Of a stretch of 64,000 nucleotides of DNA, positions 27,732 to 36,799 are shown piece after piece; positions within the stretch are counted from its first letter, which is position 1; each line of letters starts with the position of its first letter. This stretch comes from JANXPZ01 sp033853925. GTDB taxonomy: Bacteria > Eisenbacteria > RBG-16-71-46. The position numbers and the translations under genes are program-made. The stretch covers positions 12,061 through 76,060 of the forward strand of contig JAWOLC010000011.1 in assembly GCA_033853925.1 (NCBI GenBank), in the 5' to 3' direction. The notes beneath the pieces were generated by a model. That model saw only the letters and a list, made by a program, of their open reading frames with translations. It was not told the DNA's origin and ran no database searches.

Positions 27732-28621
27732 GGGGCGCGATCGAGCTGCGGCAGCATCGCGCGGGCTGGGCGTTCGTGGCGCCCGCGCTGGTCCTGATCG
27801 GCGTCTTCTTCTTCGTGCCGGTGCTGGCCGGACTCGTGCTCAGCTTCACCGACTTCGACATCTACGCCATCGGCCGGCCGAGCGTCGCGCGCTTCGTGGG
27901 CCTGCGCAACTACGCCGACGTGCTGGCGAACCCGCTCTTCTGGAAGGCCCTGGGCAACACGCTCTACTTCGTGCTCCTGGGCGGACCGCTCTCGGTCGTG
28001 ACCTCGCTGGTGGCGGCCCTGCTCGTCAGCTCGAAGCTCACCCGCCTGCAGGGGCTCTTCCGCTCCATCTTCTTCATGCCGGTCGTCACCACGCTCGTGG
28101 CCGTGGCGGTCGTGTGGCGCTACCTCTACCAACCCGAGTACGGGCTGGCGAACTGGGCCCTCCGGGCCTTCGGGATCCGCCCCGTGGACTGGCTGGGCGA
28201 CCCGCACTGGGCCATGCTCGCCATCATCCTCATGGCCGTGTGGAAGAACTTCGGCTACAACATGCTCATCTTCGTGGCCGGGCTGCAGGGCATCCCCGAG
28301 GAGCTGTACGAGGCCGCCGAGCTGGACGGCGCCAGCCCCTGGGCGCGCTTCGTCCACATCACCCTGCCCAGCCTGGGGCCCACCTTCCTCTTCGTGGGCG
28401 TCATCACCATGCTCGGCAACTTCCAGCTCTTCGCCGAGCCCTACGTGATGACCCAGGGCGGCCCGCTCAAGGCCACGACCACGCTGGTGATGCTCATGTA
28501 CGAGGAGGGCTTCCGCTGGTGGCGCATGGGAGCGGGGGCCGCCATCGCCTTCCTCCTCTTCGTCCTCATGATGGCGGGCACGCTCCTGCAGATGCGCCTG
28601 CAGCGGGAGACGCGCAGGTGA
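27728..28621 (+). CDS. ABC sugar transporter permease (MalF-type)
   Basis: 297 residues, six membrane helices (AFVAPALVLIGVFFFVPVLA near the start). The cytoplasmic EAA loop reads EAAELDGASPWARFVHITLP. It overlaps both neighbours by 4 nt (ATGA and GTGA), so all three transporter genes are coupled. No ATPase gene follows; a shared MsmX-type ATPase elsewhere is usual for this class. Confidence 0.94.
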   Translation: MRGAIELRQHRAGWAFVAPALVLIGVFFFVPVLAGLVLSFTDFDIYAIGRPSVARFVGLRNYADVLANPLFWKALGNTLYFVLLGGPLSVVTSLVAALLVSSKLTRLQGLFRSIFFMPVVTTLVAVAVVWRYLYQPEYGLANWALRAFGIRPVDWLGDPHWAMLAIILMAVWKNFGYNMLIFVAGLQGIPEELYEAAELDGASPWARFVHITLPSLGPTFLFVGVITMLGNFQLFAEPYVMTQGGPLKATTTLVMLMYEEGFRWWRMGAGAAIAFLLFVLMMAGTLLQMRLQRETRR

Positions 28622-29439
28622 GGCGCGCGCTGCCCTCCCTGCTGCTCCACGCCGTGCTCGTCGCGGGGGCGGCGCTGACCCTGGCGCCGCTGCTGTGGAT
28701 GGTCTCGGCGTCGTTTATGCCCACGGGCGAGGCGAACAGCTTCCCGCCCCGCCTGCTCCCCAGCGTCCCCACCGCGCGGCACTACGCCGAGCTCTTCACC
28801 CGGCTCGACCTGGGCCGGCACTTCGCGAACAGCGCGCTCGTCGCCGTGGCCTCGACCCTCGTCTCCCTGATCGTCAACTCGCTCGCCGGGTACGCCTTCG
28901 CCAAGCTGCGCTTCGCCGGCCGGGAGCGCACGTTCCGCGCGCTGCTCGCCGCTCTGGTCATCCCCGCCCAGGTCGGGATGCTCCCCCTCTTCCTGCTCCT
29001 CAAGGCCATGGGCCTCGTGAACACCTACGCCGGCGCGGTCGTTCCCTTCATGGCCGGGGTGTTCGGCATCTTCATGATCCGCCAGTACGCGCTGAGCATC
29101 CCCGACGACCTGCTCGACGCCGCCCGCGTGGACGGAGCGGGGGAGCTGCGCATCTACTGGAGCGTCGTCCTGCCGGTGATCCGGCCCATCCTGGTCACCC
29201 TGGCCGTGTTCGTCTTTCTCAGCGCGTGGAACGACTTCATGTGGCCGCTCATCGTCCTCAGCGACCAGGCCAAGTACACGCTGCCGGTGGCGCTGGCGAA
29301 CCTCTCGGGCGAGCACGTGCAGGACACGGAGCTGATGATGGCCGGCTCGGTCCTCACCGTGCTGCCCGTCGTCGTCCTCTTCATCGCTCTGCAGCGCGCC
29401 TACATGCGCGGCGTGATGATGGGCAGCGTCAAGGGCTAG
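28618..29439 (+). CDS. ABC sugar transporter permease (MalG-type)
   Basis: 273 residues from GTG 28618, overlapping the previous stop (GTGA). Helices include LHAVLVAGAALTLAPLLWMV, and the family line SASFMPTGEANSFPP follows. The EAA loop reads DAARVDGAGELRIYWSVVLP. Second inner-membrane subunit of the importer. Confidence 0.94.
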   Translation: MRRALPSLLLHAVLVAGAALTLAPLLWMVSASFMPTGEANSFPPRLLPSVPTARHYAELFTRLDLGRHFANSALVAVASTLVSLIVNSLAGYAFAKLRFAGRERTFRALLAALVIPAQVGMLPLFLLLKAMGLVNTYAGAVVPFMAGVFGIFMIRQYALSIPDDLLDAARVDGAGELRIYWSVVLPVIRPILVTLAVFVFLSAWNDFMWPLIVLSDQAKYTLPVALANLSGEHVQDTELMMAGSVLTVLPVVVLFIALQRAYMRGVMMGSVKG

Positions 29440-29459
29440 GCCGCCTCCGAGGATTCCCC

Positions 29460-32400
29460 GTGCTCCCGCTGCCGCTCCGGATCGCCTGGCTGCTCGGCCT
29501 CCTGGCTCTGCCCGGGGCGGCGGCGGGGGACGTCGTGGACGCCTTCGACCGGCCCGAGGCGTGGCGTGCCCTGCCTTCCGACGGCGTCGAGATGAAGGTC
29601 TCGCGGGAGGCGGGCGAGAGCGGGAGCGCGCTGCGGCTGGACTTCCGCTTCGTCAAGGGCGGCGGCTACGCCGTGCTGCACCGCGACCTGGCGCTGGAGC
29701 TGCCCGAGAACTACCGCTTCACCCTGCGGCTCCGCGGCCAGTCCCCGCCCGAGAACCTCGAGTTCAAGCTCGTCGACTCGACCGGCGCGAACGTCTGGTG
29801 GCGGAACCAGCGGGACTTCGTCTTCACGAACGAGTGGCAGACGGTCGGCGTCCGCCGCCGGCAGGTGGAGTTCGCCTGGGGGCCGGCCGGGGGCGGCGAG
29901 ATCCGCCACGTCGCGGCCATCGAGATCGCGGTCACCGCCGGCAGCGGGGGCGCGGGCACGGTGTGGCTCGACCGGCTCGAGCTGACGCCGCTGCCGGTGG
30001 CGGGGGCGGCCCCGCCGCCCGTGGCGAGCGCTTCGTCGGCGCGCGCCGGCGGCGGCCCGGAGCGGGCGATCGACGGCGACACCGGGACCGCCTGGGAGAG
30101 CGATCCGGGCGACCGCGCGCCCTGGCTCGAGCTGGACCTCGGCGCCGAGCGGGAGTTCGGCGGGCTGGTGGTGGAGTGGGCGAAGGGTCGCGAGCCCGCC
30201 CGCTACCTGGTGGAGGCCTCCCCGGACGGGCGGGCCTGGACCGTCCTGCGCGCGGTGAGCGGCTGGGGGCGGTCGCGGCGCGCGCTGGACCTTCCCGAGA
30301 GCGAAGGGCGCTACCTGCGGCTGCGCGCGCTGGATCTCGGGGGCGGCGCGGGCCCCGCCGTGCGCGAGGTGAGGCTGATGCCGCTCGAGTGGGGCGCGAC
30401 CCCCGAGGCCTTCTATCGGGCGGTCGCCCGGGAAGCGCCCCGCGGCTCGTATCCGCCGGGCATCCGCGGCGAGCGGTCGTGGTGGACGGTGGTGGGCGTG
30501 GACGGAGACCGCGAGAAGGGGCTCCTGAGCGCGGACGGCGCGCTGGAGACCGGGAGCGGGCAGTACTCGGTCGAGCCCTTCCTCTACGCGGACGGGGCTC
30601 TCGTCACCTGGGCGGACGTGCGCTCCGAGACCGCGCTCGAGGACGGCTCGCTCCCGATCCCCTCGGTGCGCTGGCAGCACGGCGACCTGGCGCTGACGAT
30701 CACCGCCTTCGCCGACGGCGCCCCGCGCGCGTCCACGCTGGTGGCCCGCTATCGGCTCCGGAACCTCGGCAGCATGCCCCGCCGCGCCACCCTCTTCCTC
30801 GCCTTGCGCCCCTTCCAGGTGAATCCGCCCGAGCAGTTCCTCGGCACGCGCGGCGGGACGGCCCGGGTGCGCTCGCTGCGCCGGGAGGGCTCGCTCGTCC
30901 GCGTCAACGGGGATCGCGGGCTCTCGAGCCTCACCTCGCCCGCCGGCTTCGGCGCCGCGAGCTTCGACGAGGGAGACGTCGTGGCGGACTTCCTGCGCGC
31001 GGGACGCCTGCCGCCGCGGGAGCAGGTGAGCGACTCGCTGGGCCGGGCCTCGGGCGCGCTCGCCTATGCCTTCGAGCTGGCCGGCGGCGGGGAGGACGAA
31101 GTGGACATCGAGATCCCGCTCGGGGCCGCGCCCGAACCGCGCGCCGAGGGCGGCGACGGCGGGGGAGCCGCCGAGGTCGAGCGCCGGCTCTCGGCCTGCC
31201 GGCGGAAGTGGAGCGAGACGCTCGGGCTCGCGCGCCTCCGCCTCCCGGCGGCTCCGGAGGTGGCCCGGGCCCTCGAGGCGCAGATCGGCTGGATCCTGGT
31301 CGAGCGCGACGGCGCGGCCCTGCAGCCGGGCGTCCGCTCCTACGCGCGCACCTGGATCCGCGACGGTGCGCTCATGTCCTCGGCCCTGCTCCGCACGGGC
31401 CACGCGCAGGCGGTGAAGGAGTTCGTGGACTGGTTCGCTCCCTACCAGTACGAGGATGGCAAGGTGCCCTGCTGCGTGGACGCTCGCGGCTCGGATCCCG
31501 TCCCCGAGCACGACAGCGGCGGCGAGTTCGTCTTCCTGGCGGCCGAGTACCTGCGCTACACCGGCGACCTCGCCTCGGCGGGGCGCTGGTGGCCGGCGGT
31601 CGCGCGCGCCGCCGCCTATCTGGATTCCCTGCGCGGGCTGCGGCGCACGGCGGCCTGGCGCACGCCCGCGACCGAGGAGTTCTTCGGCCTCCTGCCCCCC
31701 TCGATCAGCCACGAGGGCTACTCGGCGAAGCCCATGCACTCGTACTGGGACGATCTCTTCGCCCTGCGCGGATTCGCCGACGCCGCCTATCTGGCGGAGG
31801 CGCTGGGGCACGGTGACGCGGCCCGGCACTGGGCCGCGGTGCGCGACGAGTTCGCCGGCGACCTGACGGCGTCGGTGGCCGCGGCGATGCGCCGCCATCG
31901 CCTCGACTACCTGCCGGGCTGCGCCGACCTCGGCGACTTCGACGCCACCTCGACGACGATCGCGCTCGATCCCGTGCAAGCCGAGGGCGTCCTGCCGCGG
32001 GCGGCCCTGGAGCGCACCTTCGCGCGCTACTGGGACTTCTTCCGCGACCGCCGCGACGGGACGCAGCCGTGGGAGGTCTTCACGCCCTACGAGATGCGCA
32101 ACATCGGCGCCTTCGTCCGCCTGGGCTGGAGCGAGCGGGCCGACAGCCTCCTCGAGTTCTTCCTGGGGTTCCGCCGTCCGCCCGGCTGGCAGCAATGGCC
32201 CGAGGTGATCCGCCGCGACGAGAAGGTCCCCTACTTCGTGGGCGACCTGCCGCACGCCTGGGTGGGCTCGGACTTCGCGCGCTCGGTGCTGGACTTCTTC
32301 GCCTTCGCGCGCGCGGCGGACAGCACGCTCGTCCTCGGTGCCGGCGTGCCGGCCGCCTGGGCCCTGCATCCGGATGGCCTGGACGTGCGCGGCCTCCGCA

Positions 32401-32615
32401 CGCCCTGGGGAGCGGTCGCCTACACGATGCGGCCGCGGGGCGGCGGGATCGAGATGCGGATCGAGGCCGGGCCACGGCTGCCCCCGGGCGGGATCCGGGT
32501 GCGGGCGCCCCGGGGATTCCCGCGGGTCACGGTGGACGGGGCGCCGGTTCCGGTCGGGGAGACCGGCGAGGTCAGCGTGCGCGCCCTGCCCGCGAGGCTG
32601 CGGTTCGCTCCCTGA
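29460..32615 (+). CDS. Secreted discoidin (F5/8) plus six-hairpin glycosidase-like protein
   Basis: 1051 residues from GTG 29460. Signal peptide RIAWLLGLLALPGAAAGD. Order: a carbohydrate-binding-like sandwich (about 25-175), an F5/8 discoidin domain (about 180-310; ERAIDGDTGTAWESDPGD, PWLELDLGAEREFGGLVV), a large beta-rich part, then an (alpha/alpha)6 toroid from about 590 to 960 (RTWIRDGALMSSALLRTGH, FVDWFAPYQYEDGKVPCCVD, HSYWDDLFALRGF, PHAWVGSDFARSVLDFF). The fold and the conserved acidic positions suggest a glycoside hydrolase. I cannot assign a family number. Last gene of the rightward operon, 20 nt after the permease. Confidence 0.8.
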   Translation: MLPLPLRIAWLLGLLALPGAAAGDVVDAFDRPEAWRALPSDGVEMKVSREAGESGSALRLDFRFVKGGGYAVLHRDLALELPENYRFTLRLRGQSPPENLEFKLVDSTGANVWWRNQRDFVFTNEWQTVGVRRRQVEFAWGPAGGGEIRHVAAIEIAVTAGSGGAGTVWLDRLELTPLPVAGAAPPPVASASSARAGGGPERAIDGDTGTAWESDPGDRAPWLELDLGAEREFGGLVVEWAKGREPARYLVEASPDGRAWTVLRAVSGWGRSRRALDLPESEGRYLRLRALDLGGGAGPAVREVRLMPLEWGATPEAFYRAVAREAPRGSYPPGIRGERSWWTVVGVDGDREKGLLSADGALETGSGQYSVEPFLYADGALVTWADVRSETALEDGSLPIPSVRWQHGDLALTITAFADGAPRASTLVARYRLRNLGSMPRRATLFLALRPFQVNPPEQFLGTRGGTARVRSLRREGSLVRVNGDRGLSSLTSPAGFGAASFDEGDVVADFLRAGRLPPREQVSDSLGRASGALAYAFELAGGGEDEVDIEIPLGAAPEPRAEGGDGGGAAEVERRLSACRRKWSETLGLARLRLPAAPEVARALEAQIGWILVERDGAALQPGVRSYARTWIRDGALMSSALLRTGHAQAVKEFVDWFAPYQYEDGKVPCCVDARGSDPVPEHDSGGEFVFLAAEYLRYTGDLASAGRWWPAVARAAAYLDSLRGLRRTAAWRTPATEEFFGLLPPSISHEGYSAKPMHSYWDDLFALRGFADAAYLAEALGHGDAARHWAAVRDEFAGDLTASVAAAMRRHRLDYLPGCADLGDFDATSTTIALDPVQAEGVLPRAALERTFARYWDFFRDRRDGTQPWEVFTPYEMRNIGAFVRLGWSERADSLLEFFLGFRRPPGWQQWPEVIRRDEKVPYFVGDLPHAWVGSDFARSVLDFFAFARAADSTLVLGAGVPAAWALHPDGLDVRGLRTPWGAVAYTMRPRGGGIEMRIEAGPRLPPGGIRVRAPRGFPRVTVDGAPVPVGETGEVSVRALPARLRFAP

Positions 32616-32665
32616 GCCCGGCCGCGACGAGCGCCCGGGAATCCGCGCGCCCGCTCGAGGAAGGG

Positions 32666-35056
32666 TCAGAGGCGCACGAGCACGCGGTGCTCGCGACCGT
32701 CCCCGAAGGCGGGGATCGTCTCCGTCCCGTGCGGCCGGCCGTCCACCCAGATGCCCCTGCGCCCCGAGCGCATGCGAACCGTGATGCGGTACACGCTCCC
32801 GCGGAAGCTCCTCCGCATGGTGAAGCCGCGCCAGGCCCGCGGCAGGCACGGCCGCACCAGGAGCCCGTCGTACGTGGGCCGGACGCCCAGGACCCACTCG
32901 GTGCTCACCCGGAACGTCCAGGCCGCCGAGCCCGTGTACCAGGTCCACCCGCCGCGGCCATAGCGGGACGAGTCGGGTCCGTCCACGTTGCCCGGCGTCA
33001 CGTAGGGCTCCACCTCGTAGAGGTCCGGCTTCAGGCCGCGACGGATGGGGCAGAACGAGCGCAAGAGCCGCCAGGCCTGATCGCCCCGGCCGAGCCGGCA
33101 CTCCGCCTGCACGGCCCACGCCGCGGCGTGGGTGTAGAGACCTCCGTTCTCGCGGGAGCCGGGGGCGTAGCGGGTGAGGTAGCCGATCTCGGGATCCGGC
33201 TTCCGGTAGGCGGGGGCGAGGAGCAGCGGACCGAAGTCCCGGTACAGGTGCCGACGCATCGCCCGCAAGAGCCGGGGAAGGCGCCGGGGTGGCACGATCC
33301 CGTTCAGGATCGCCCAGGTCTGGGCGTTGAGGTAGATGCGCCCCTCCTGGCACCGGCGTGAGCCGATCGTCTCCCCGCTGTCCTTCGTGGCCCGCGCGTA
33401 CCAGTCGCCGTCCCAGAAGTGCCGATTGAGGGCCCTCCGCATCTTGACCGCCTCGCGCCGATACCTGGCCGCCGTGCGCGCATCGGGACGCGGGAGCCGG
33501 CCCTCGAGGTCCGCCCACTCCTCGAGCACCCCCACCAGGAAGTGCCCGAGCCAGACGCTCTCCGAGCGCAGCCGCCGCCCGATGGCGGAGAGCCCGTCGT
33601 TCCAGTCTCCCGCGCCCATGCGGGGCACGCCGCGCGGGGAGATCCGGGCCCAGAAGGAATCGATCGCGCGGCGGCAGTGGTCGTAGAGCGTGCCGCGCAC
33701 GCGCCCCGGCTTGCCGTCGCGGCCCAGGAAGGCGACGCGCTCCGCGAGGATGGCGAAGTCCGCGGTCTCGCGCAGGTAGGCGAGCGTGACGAAGGGGAGC
33801 CAGAGCAGATCGTCGTTGTACTTCTTCGTCGCGCCTTCCTCGATGAGCGGGTGCCACCAATGGTAGGTGGTCCCGTCGCGGAACTGGTGGGCGGCGTGCA
33901 GGAGGATCTGGCGCCGGGTGTGCTCGGGGGCCAGGGGGAGGAAGGCGAGGCTGTCCTGGAGCTGGTCGCGGAAGCCGTAGGCGCCGCCCGGCTGGAAGTA
34001 GCCGGTGCGCCCCCAGACGCGCGCCGAGAGCGTCTGGTACTTGAGCCAGGTGTTGGTGAGGAGATCGAAGGCCCGGTCGGGCGTGCGGACCTCGAGGGGC
34101 GCCAGGAAGGCGTCCCAGTGCCGGCGCATCCGCTGGCGCGCGGCCTCGACGGCGGCGGGGGCGCGATACCTGCGCGACAGGCGCAGGGCGGCGGCGCGAG
34201 TCGCCGCCAGGCCCAGGGTGAAGTCCACCTCGCGCGTCTCGCCCGGGGCGAGCCGCACGGCGACCTGCAGGGAGGCGACGCCGTCCTGCCACTTGCTCGT
34301 CGAGTTGGACAGCCGCGGCCGGTCGAGGGCGGCCGGGCGGGCGAGGTCGCCATAGGGCCCGACGAACTTCTCCTTGTCGCTCTCGTGGGCGACGGGCCCG
34401 GGGCTGGCACCGTGGAAGGCGACGTGCGGCCACTCGCAGTTCCACGGCTCGCCCCGGCCGTCCTCGGCGATCGTGTTCAGGCGCTTGGTCGCGAGCAGGG
34501 CGCCCGCCGCGGGCACGTACTCGGGCTCGATGAAGAGCCGGTGGAACTCGCGGTGCGTGTCGGGAGCGGGGCCCAGGTTCCACTCGAAGTAGCTGAAGAG
34601 GTCCAGGCGCCGCCGCCGCCGCGAGCGGTTCGTGAGGCGCACGCGCCAGATCTCGAGCGGCTCGCCGGGCGGGACGAAGATCAGGTACTCGCTCTCGATC
34701 TCCTCGTTGAGCGAGAGGATGGAGGTGTAGCCGATGCCGTGGTGACATTCGTAGTGCCGGGGCCGCGCCTTGACCGGCTGCCAGGCCAGGGACCAGGCGC
34801 GGCGCGAGTCGCGGTCGCGGCAGTACAGCCACTTGCCCCAGTCGTCCCGGATCAGGTCCTGCTCCCAGCGCGTCAGGCGGTTCAAGCTGGCGTGCCTCAT
34901 CCAGGAGTAGCCGCCGCCGCACTGCGAGACCACCGTGCCGTACTCGCCGGGACAGATGACGTTCACCCAGGGGCGTGGCGTGTCCGGCCGAGTGACGACG
35001 TACTCGCGGCCATCGGCGCTGAAGTGGCCGTAGCGGGTGGGGAATTGCCTGCTCAT
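32666..35056 (-). CDS. GH94 glycoside phosphorylase (cellobiose-phosphorylase-like)
   Basis: 796 residues, cytoplasmic (no signal). The N-terminus matches the family: RYGHFSADGREYVVTRPDTP, PWVNVICPGEYGTVVSQCGG, HHGIGYTSI. The (alpha/alpha)6 domain carries GAGDWNDGLS, whose Asp is the general acid, and the C-terminus has YTHAAAWAVQAECRLG. GH94 enzymes split beta-glucosides with phosphate to give a sugar 1-phosphate. The length suits the disaccharide phosphorylases; the linkage is not certain. It faces the rightward operon (51 nt gap) and would finish degradation of the imported oligosaccharide. Confidence 0.9.
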   Translation of the reverse strand: MSRQFPTRYGHFSADGREYVVTRPDTPRPWVNVICPGEYGTVVSQCGGGYSWMRHASLNRLTRWEQDLIRDDWGKWLYCRDRDSRRAWSLAWQPVKARPRHYECHHGIGYTSILSLNEEIESEYLIFVPPGEPLEIWRVRLTNRSRRRRRLDLFSYFEWNLGPAPDTHREFHRLFIEPEYVPAAGALLATKRLNTIAEDGRGEPWNCEWPHVAFHGASPGPVAHESDKEKFVGPYGDLARPAALDRPRLSNSTSKWQDGVASLQVAVRLAPGETREVDFTLGLAATRAAALRLSRRYRAPAAVEAARQRMRRHWDAFLAPLEVRTPDRAFDLLTNTWLKYQTLSARVWGRTGYFQPGGAYGFRDQLQDSLAFLPLAPEHTRRQILLHAAHQFRDGTTYHWWHPLIEEGATKKYNDDLLWLPFVTLAYLRETADFAILAERVAFLGRDGKPGRVRGTLYDHCRRAIDSFWARISPRGVPRMGAGDWNDGLSAIGRRLRSESVWLGHFLVGVLEEWADLEGRLPRPDARTAARYRREAVKMRRALNRHFWDGDWYARATKDSGETIGSRRCQEGRIYLNAQTWAILNGIVPPRRLPRLLRAMRRHLYRDFGPLLLAPAYRKPDPEIGYLTRYAPGSRENGGLYTHAAAWAVQAECRLGRGDQAWRLLRSFCPIRRGLKPDLYEVEPYVTPGNVDGPDSSRYGRGGWTWYTGSAAWTFRVSTEWVLGVRPTYDGLLVRPCLPRAWRGFTMRRSFRGSVYRITVRMRSGRRGIWVDGRPHGTETIPAFGDGREHRVLVRL

Positions 35057-35125
35057 TCGTTCTGCTCTCGCGCGAGGGCGGGTCGCACGCTCCTTGCCGG
35101 GAGGCTCGACCCAGCCCCATGAGCC

Positions 35126-35155
35126 GGAGCCCGCGTGCTGAGGCGCGCGGGCTCC
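35126..35155 (-). terminator. Hairpin after the small secreted protein gene
   Basis: GGAGCCCGCG (35126-35135) pairs perfectly with CGCGGGCTCC (35146-35155) around a 10-nt loop. It lies 40 nt past the stop at 35195 in the direction of transcription and before the GH94 start. No T-run on the minus strand, so it may reduce rather than stop transcription into GH94. Confidence 0.5.
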
Positions 35156-35194
35156 GAGTTCACGGACTTCCAGTCCGCGTGAAACGCTCCAGGG

Positions 35195-36031
35195 CTACCG
35201 ATACAGGGTCTTCAGCTTGCCCCAGGTCGTGCTCGTGGTCGGCGTGGCCTGCTCGCCCAGGTAGCCGATGTCCGACCAGGTGGTGGTGATGTCGTACGCA
35301 GCGCCGCCGTTGCCGTTGGGAAGCTGGAAGTAGCCGCCCACGCGCGTGGGATACAGCTCGCCCCACTGGCCGTGCGGCGGATCCTCGTTCGGGTTCCCCT
35401 GGTCGAAGGGCAGCAGACCGCTGGTGTACACGTTGCCCAGGTAGGAGATGGTGTACTGGATGGTCGCCGGGTCGGCCTGGCTCAGCGTATGGGGATCGTA
35501 GTCGATCTCCATGTAGATCGGGTTGCCGGCCGTGTAGGTGACACCGTGGCTCACGGTGAAGCTGTAGAACGGGAGCCGTCCGCCGAAGCAGGCGATCTCG
35601 CCATTCCCGTTGGCCCGCACCATGAACCGGCCGTCGACGTCCAAGGACCACCAGGGCGAGAGGCGCAAGCCGGCCTCGGCCTGCGCGCCCGAGCCGTTGA
35701 TCGTGACCGTGGCCCAGTACTTGTAGTGGCTGCAGTTCTCGAAGACGGCGGGCGTGAGGCCGCCATCCTCCGAGAAGCTCCACACGTGCAGGTTCGCCCA
35801 GCCCACGCAGCCGTCGCCCGTGTCGCGGATCCAGACCTGGCTGGGATAGTTGTCGAAGAACGACACATCGGAACCCGGGCAGTCGTTGAAGACGCGCGTG
35901 GCGATGACCGCGCCATTCGGCGCCGGGGTGTGGACGGGCGACGTGCAGTCGCGCCCGTCGGCGGCGAAGGCGAGGCCCGCGAACAGAACGGCCGCGAACG
36001 CCAAGAGAGTGGAGTAGCAGAGACGCTTCAT
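35195..36031 (-). CDS. Small secreted protein of unknown function, first gene behind operator 36273
   Basis: 278 residues, ATG after GGAAGGAGGACC. Signal peptide STLLAFAAVLFAGLAFAADG. The mature part is beta-rich with three or so Cys (GRDCTSPVH, NDCPGSDVSFFDN, GDGCVGWANLHVW) and aromatic runs. It belongs to no family I know. Regulatory position ties it to the glycan locus: the LacI-type operator covers its promoter. It may bind a glycan or the outer surface; this is inference. Confidence 0.8.
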   Translation of the reverse strand: MKRLCYSTLLAFAAVLFAGLAFAADGRDCTSPVHTPAPNGAVIATRVFNDCPGSDVSFFDNYPSQVWIRDTGDGCVGWANLHVWSFSEDGGLTPAVFENCSHYKYWATVTINGSGAQAEAGLRLSPWWSLDVDGRFMVRANGNGEIACFGGRLPFYSFTVSHGVTYTAGNPIYMEIDYDPHTLSQADPATIQYTISYLGNVYTSGLLPFDQGNPNEDPPHGQWGELYPTRVGGYFQLPNGNGGAAYDITTTWSDIGYLGEQATPTTSTTWGKLKTLYR

Positions 36032-36272
36032 GTTCCTGGGTCCTCCTTCCGGAGCTGGTGAGTTGCGGGGTGGATGAGTGGACCCTACAACGGACGGCCT
36101 ACGACCTTGCAGGATCGTGACAGAATCTCGGGCCTCGACCTAGTCACGCGTGGCGCCCGCCGCAGCGCGCCGTGGCCGACTCGCCAGTTCGCCGTTTGCC
36201 TGGCGATTCGGACCCCTCGGGCGGCGCGTGACGTTGGCCGCGGGCCGGAGCCCAATCCTCCTCAGACCTGCA
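36032..36272. other. Leader of the secreted protein gene
   Basis: About 240 nt between the operator and the ATG on the minus strand; this matches in length the roughly 210-nt leader behind the first operator. No gene or clear hairpin was seen. Confidence 0.4.
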
Positions 36273-36307
36273 TGTAAACGTTTACACAGATGACCTGGCC
36301 TTGTCAA
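36273..36307 (-). promoter_or_regulatory. Promoter with perfect LacI-family operator
   Basis: On the minus strand: TTGACA (36302-36307), 17 nt, TAAACG (36279-36284). The perfect 14-bp palindrome TGTAAACGTTTACA (36273-36286) covers the -10, which begins at operator position 3, exactly as at 12665. Drives the gene at 36031 leftward. Confidence 0.72.
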
Positions 36308-36799
36308 CGAGTATGTTCGGGGGCGGGCCAGAAGCGTTCCGATCGTCCCTCGGGCTGGGCCTCAGAGGTGCGCCTGTCCGGTCTCGAGAGGTGGGAGTGG
36401 CGCCTCTCCCGGGAGTCGGCCGGCCCAATCCTTCGGCCGAGGCCCACGGCGCGAAACCCATGGCGGGCCGTCCTTTTGGCCGTTCGGCCCATCCGGTGTA
36501 CCCTGCAGCGTCCCTCCGGCCGGCGGACCTGCGCTCGGCCTGGGGGCGCGCCCGGCCGGGCCGTCGGGCGCGCTCAGTCAGCCGGCCGCGAGAGGTAGCG
36601 GGGGCTCCAGGGGCCGCGTGGCGAGGGGCATATCGAGAGCCGCCTTGCTCGCCAGGGGCGGGCTCCCGACGGCCGGCTCCCCGGGTCGCGTTTCGAGGCG
36701 GGCGCTCTCCGCGCTGCGCGGGCCCTGGAGCCCCGCCGGCGCCGGATGTGCCCGCACCGCGGGACGAGAGCCGCCCCGAGGCGGCAGGAGCCAGAATCG
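36308..36799 (+). other. Upstream region of the GH35 gene
   Basis: 492 nt without a recognised gene. A candidate promoter reads TTGGCC (36476-36481), 17 nt, TACCCT (36499-36504). A stem GGGCCG/CGGCCC (36465-36470 with 36485-36490) overlaps it. Long reading frames here are GC-rich shadows. Confidence 0.3.

Noticed and set aside
29436..35120. Very long reading frame on the minus strand opposite the discoidin and GH94 genes
   Set aside because: Low-complexity Arg/Ala/Gly/Pro translation without domains; a GC-rich shadow of real genes.
36273..36286. CcpA catabolite site in the Gram-positive sense
   Set aside because: The pattern fits any LacI-family protein, and a LacI gene is in the same locus; no Gram-positive features in the window.
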